Part shown: positions 27,482-27,827 of the stretch, one piece after another | Layout: each line of letters begins with the position of its first letter | How positions within the stretch are numbered: the stretch's first letter is position 1 | IMG/VR virus record: IMGVR_UViG_3300017727_000115 | Coordinates: 1-27,827 of that record | Strand: one strand, 5' to 3' | DNA length: 27,827 nt | Source of the DNA: a virus | The notes under the pieces: generated by a model | Told to the model about the DNA's origin: nothing | The model's database searches: none | The model's input: the letters and a program-made list of their open reading frames with translations, nothing else | Program-made: the position numbers and the translations under genes

Positions 27482-27809
27482 ACTTAATTACAATATCATT
27501 AGATTTCATACAGTAAAGTCTCTTTCCTTCAACTAAAAATTCCCATTCACCATTAGGTTTATAACCTACAAGATCTCCTGGGTTTATTTCTAGCGCTTCT
27601 AAGGACTTATTGCCATATTTTAATATACCAACAAGCTTACGCTCTTTGTCAAGCGTTAGAGGATCATTACTTTTTATTGGTGTTATAAAGCATCTGTCAC
27701 CTACAGTATGCCAACCTGTTTTATTTTTATATAAATAAACCTGGTCAAGGCTGCAGAAATATAAATCATTTTCAAAATATGATCTACTTTTCTTTTTATT
27801 ACCTTTCAT
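27426..27809 (-). CDS. GroES/Cpn10-like candidate co-chaperonin
   Basis: A 127-aa protein whose segments line up with the small GroES beta-barrel: DRCFITPI (38-45) for the DRV-(L/I)-V strand, KLVGILKYGN (58-67) for the 'GxVxxxG' strand, INPGDLVGY (75-83) for 'VKVGDxVxF', and FLVEGKRLYCMKSNDIVIKY (91-110) for the 'xxxxGxExxxMxExDIxA' end. Phage co-chaperonins (for example T4 gp31) work with host GroEL to fold the capsid protein, so a place in the packaging/head operon makes sense. The mobile-loop region (46-57) is short and lacks a clear hydrophobic tripeptide. The frame has no stop upstream of ATG 27809 and stays open to the window edge (in-frame codons FRTFYD precede it), so the true start may be outside. 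The fold is a motif-level inference. Confidence 0.55.
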   Translation of the reverse strand: MKGNKKKSRSYFENDLYFCSLDQVYLYKNKTGWHTVGDRCFITPIKSNDPLTLDKERKLVGILKYGNKSLEALEINPGDLVGYKPNGEWEFLVEGKRLYCMKSNDIVIKYEYQGNEEEYNPSWAKSS

Positions 27810-27827
27810 ATCATAAAACGTTCTAAA

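Noticed and set aside
1-27827. tRNA genes, CRISPR arrays, insertion sequences, attachment sites
   Set aside because: Nearly all bases are covered by tightly packed genes; I saw no cloverleaf-like segment, repeat array or transposase.

Overview
The window is the late virion-morphogenesis module of an uncultured tailed dsDNA phage. Every supported gene is on the minus strand, so transcription runs from high to low coordinates. The DNA is AT-rich (about 30-37% GC in the lines I counted). Most start codons follow A/T-rich leaders with no usable Shine-Dalgarno. That pattern is typical of Bacteroidota and their phages, so I infer a Bacteroidota host, probably aquatic and flavobacterial. Several virion proteins carry motifs I associate with crAss-like (Crassvirales) and related podoviruses. 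No tail sheath, tail tube or tape-measure gene is visible, which fits a short-tailed virion. All family assignments come from reading motifs; no search was run.

Layout in transcription order. (1) DNA packaging: a GroES/Cpn10-like candidate co-chaperonin (27426-27809, possibly continuing past the right edge), a 91-aa candidate small terminase (27206-27481), the large terminase (24996-27206) and the portal (22609-24996). The stop/start junctions here are coupled or overlapping. (2) Capsid: a scaffold-like protein (21369-22577) and the major capsid protein (19920-21353), followed by a strong intrinsic terminator. (3) A single gene for an unrecognised 275-aa protein (19011-19838), followed by a second terminator. 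(4) Neck and tail: two connector/ring proteins (18184-18948 and 16960-18177) and a tail-hub protein that appears split over two genes (12787-16953 and 11283-12755). (5) Ejected or internal virion proteins: a 240-aa gp14-like protein, an unrecognised 366-aa protein, and a giant 2953-aa protein (568-9429) with a visible HExxH zinc-peptidase motif and a complete set of HAD-phosphatase motifs. (6) At the left end, very small basic genes (423-578, 280-423, 19-204), the last two being one reading frame interrupted by an in-frame TAA, and the first codons of another gene running off the edge.

The genes read as one assembly programme. The terminase and portal package DNA into a scaffolded head, the ring and hub proteins close the neck, and the internal proteins are presumably ejected into the host envelope and cytoplasm. 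The observations most worth a second look are these: a sharply bounded tract of higher GC and different codon use covering exactly the ATPase part of the large terminase; the enzymatic motifs in the giant protein; the split hub with Ig-like additions; and the stop-interrupted DUF5872-like gene.
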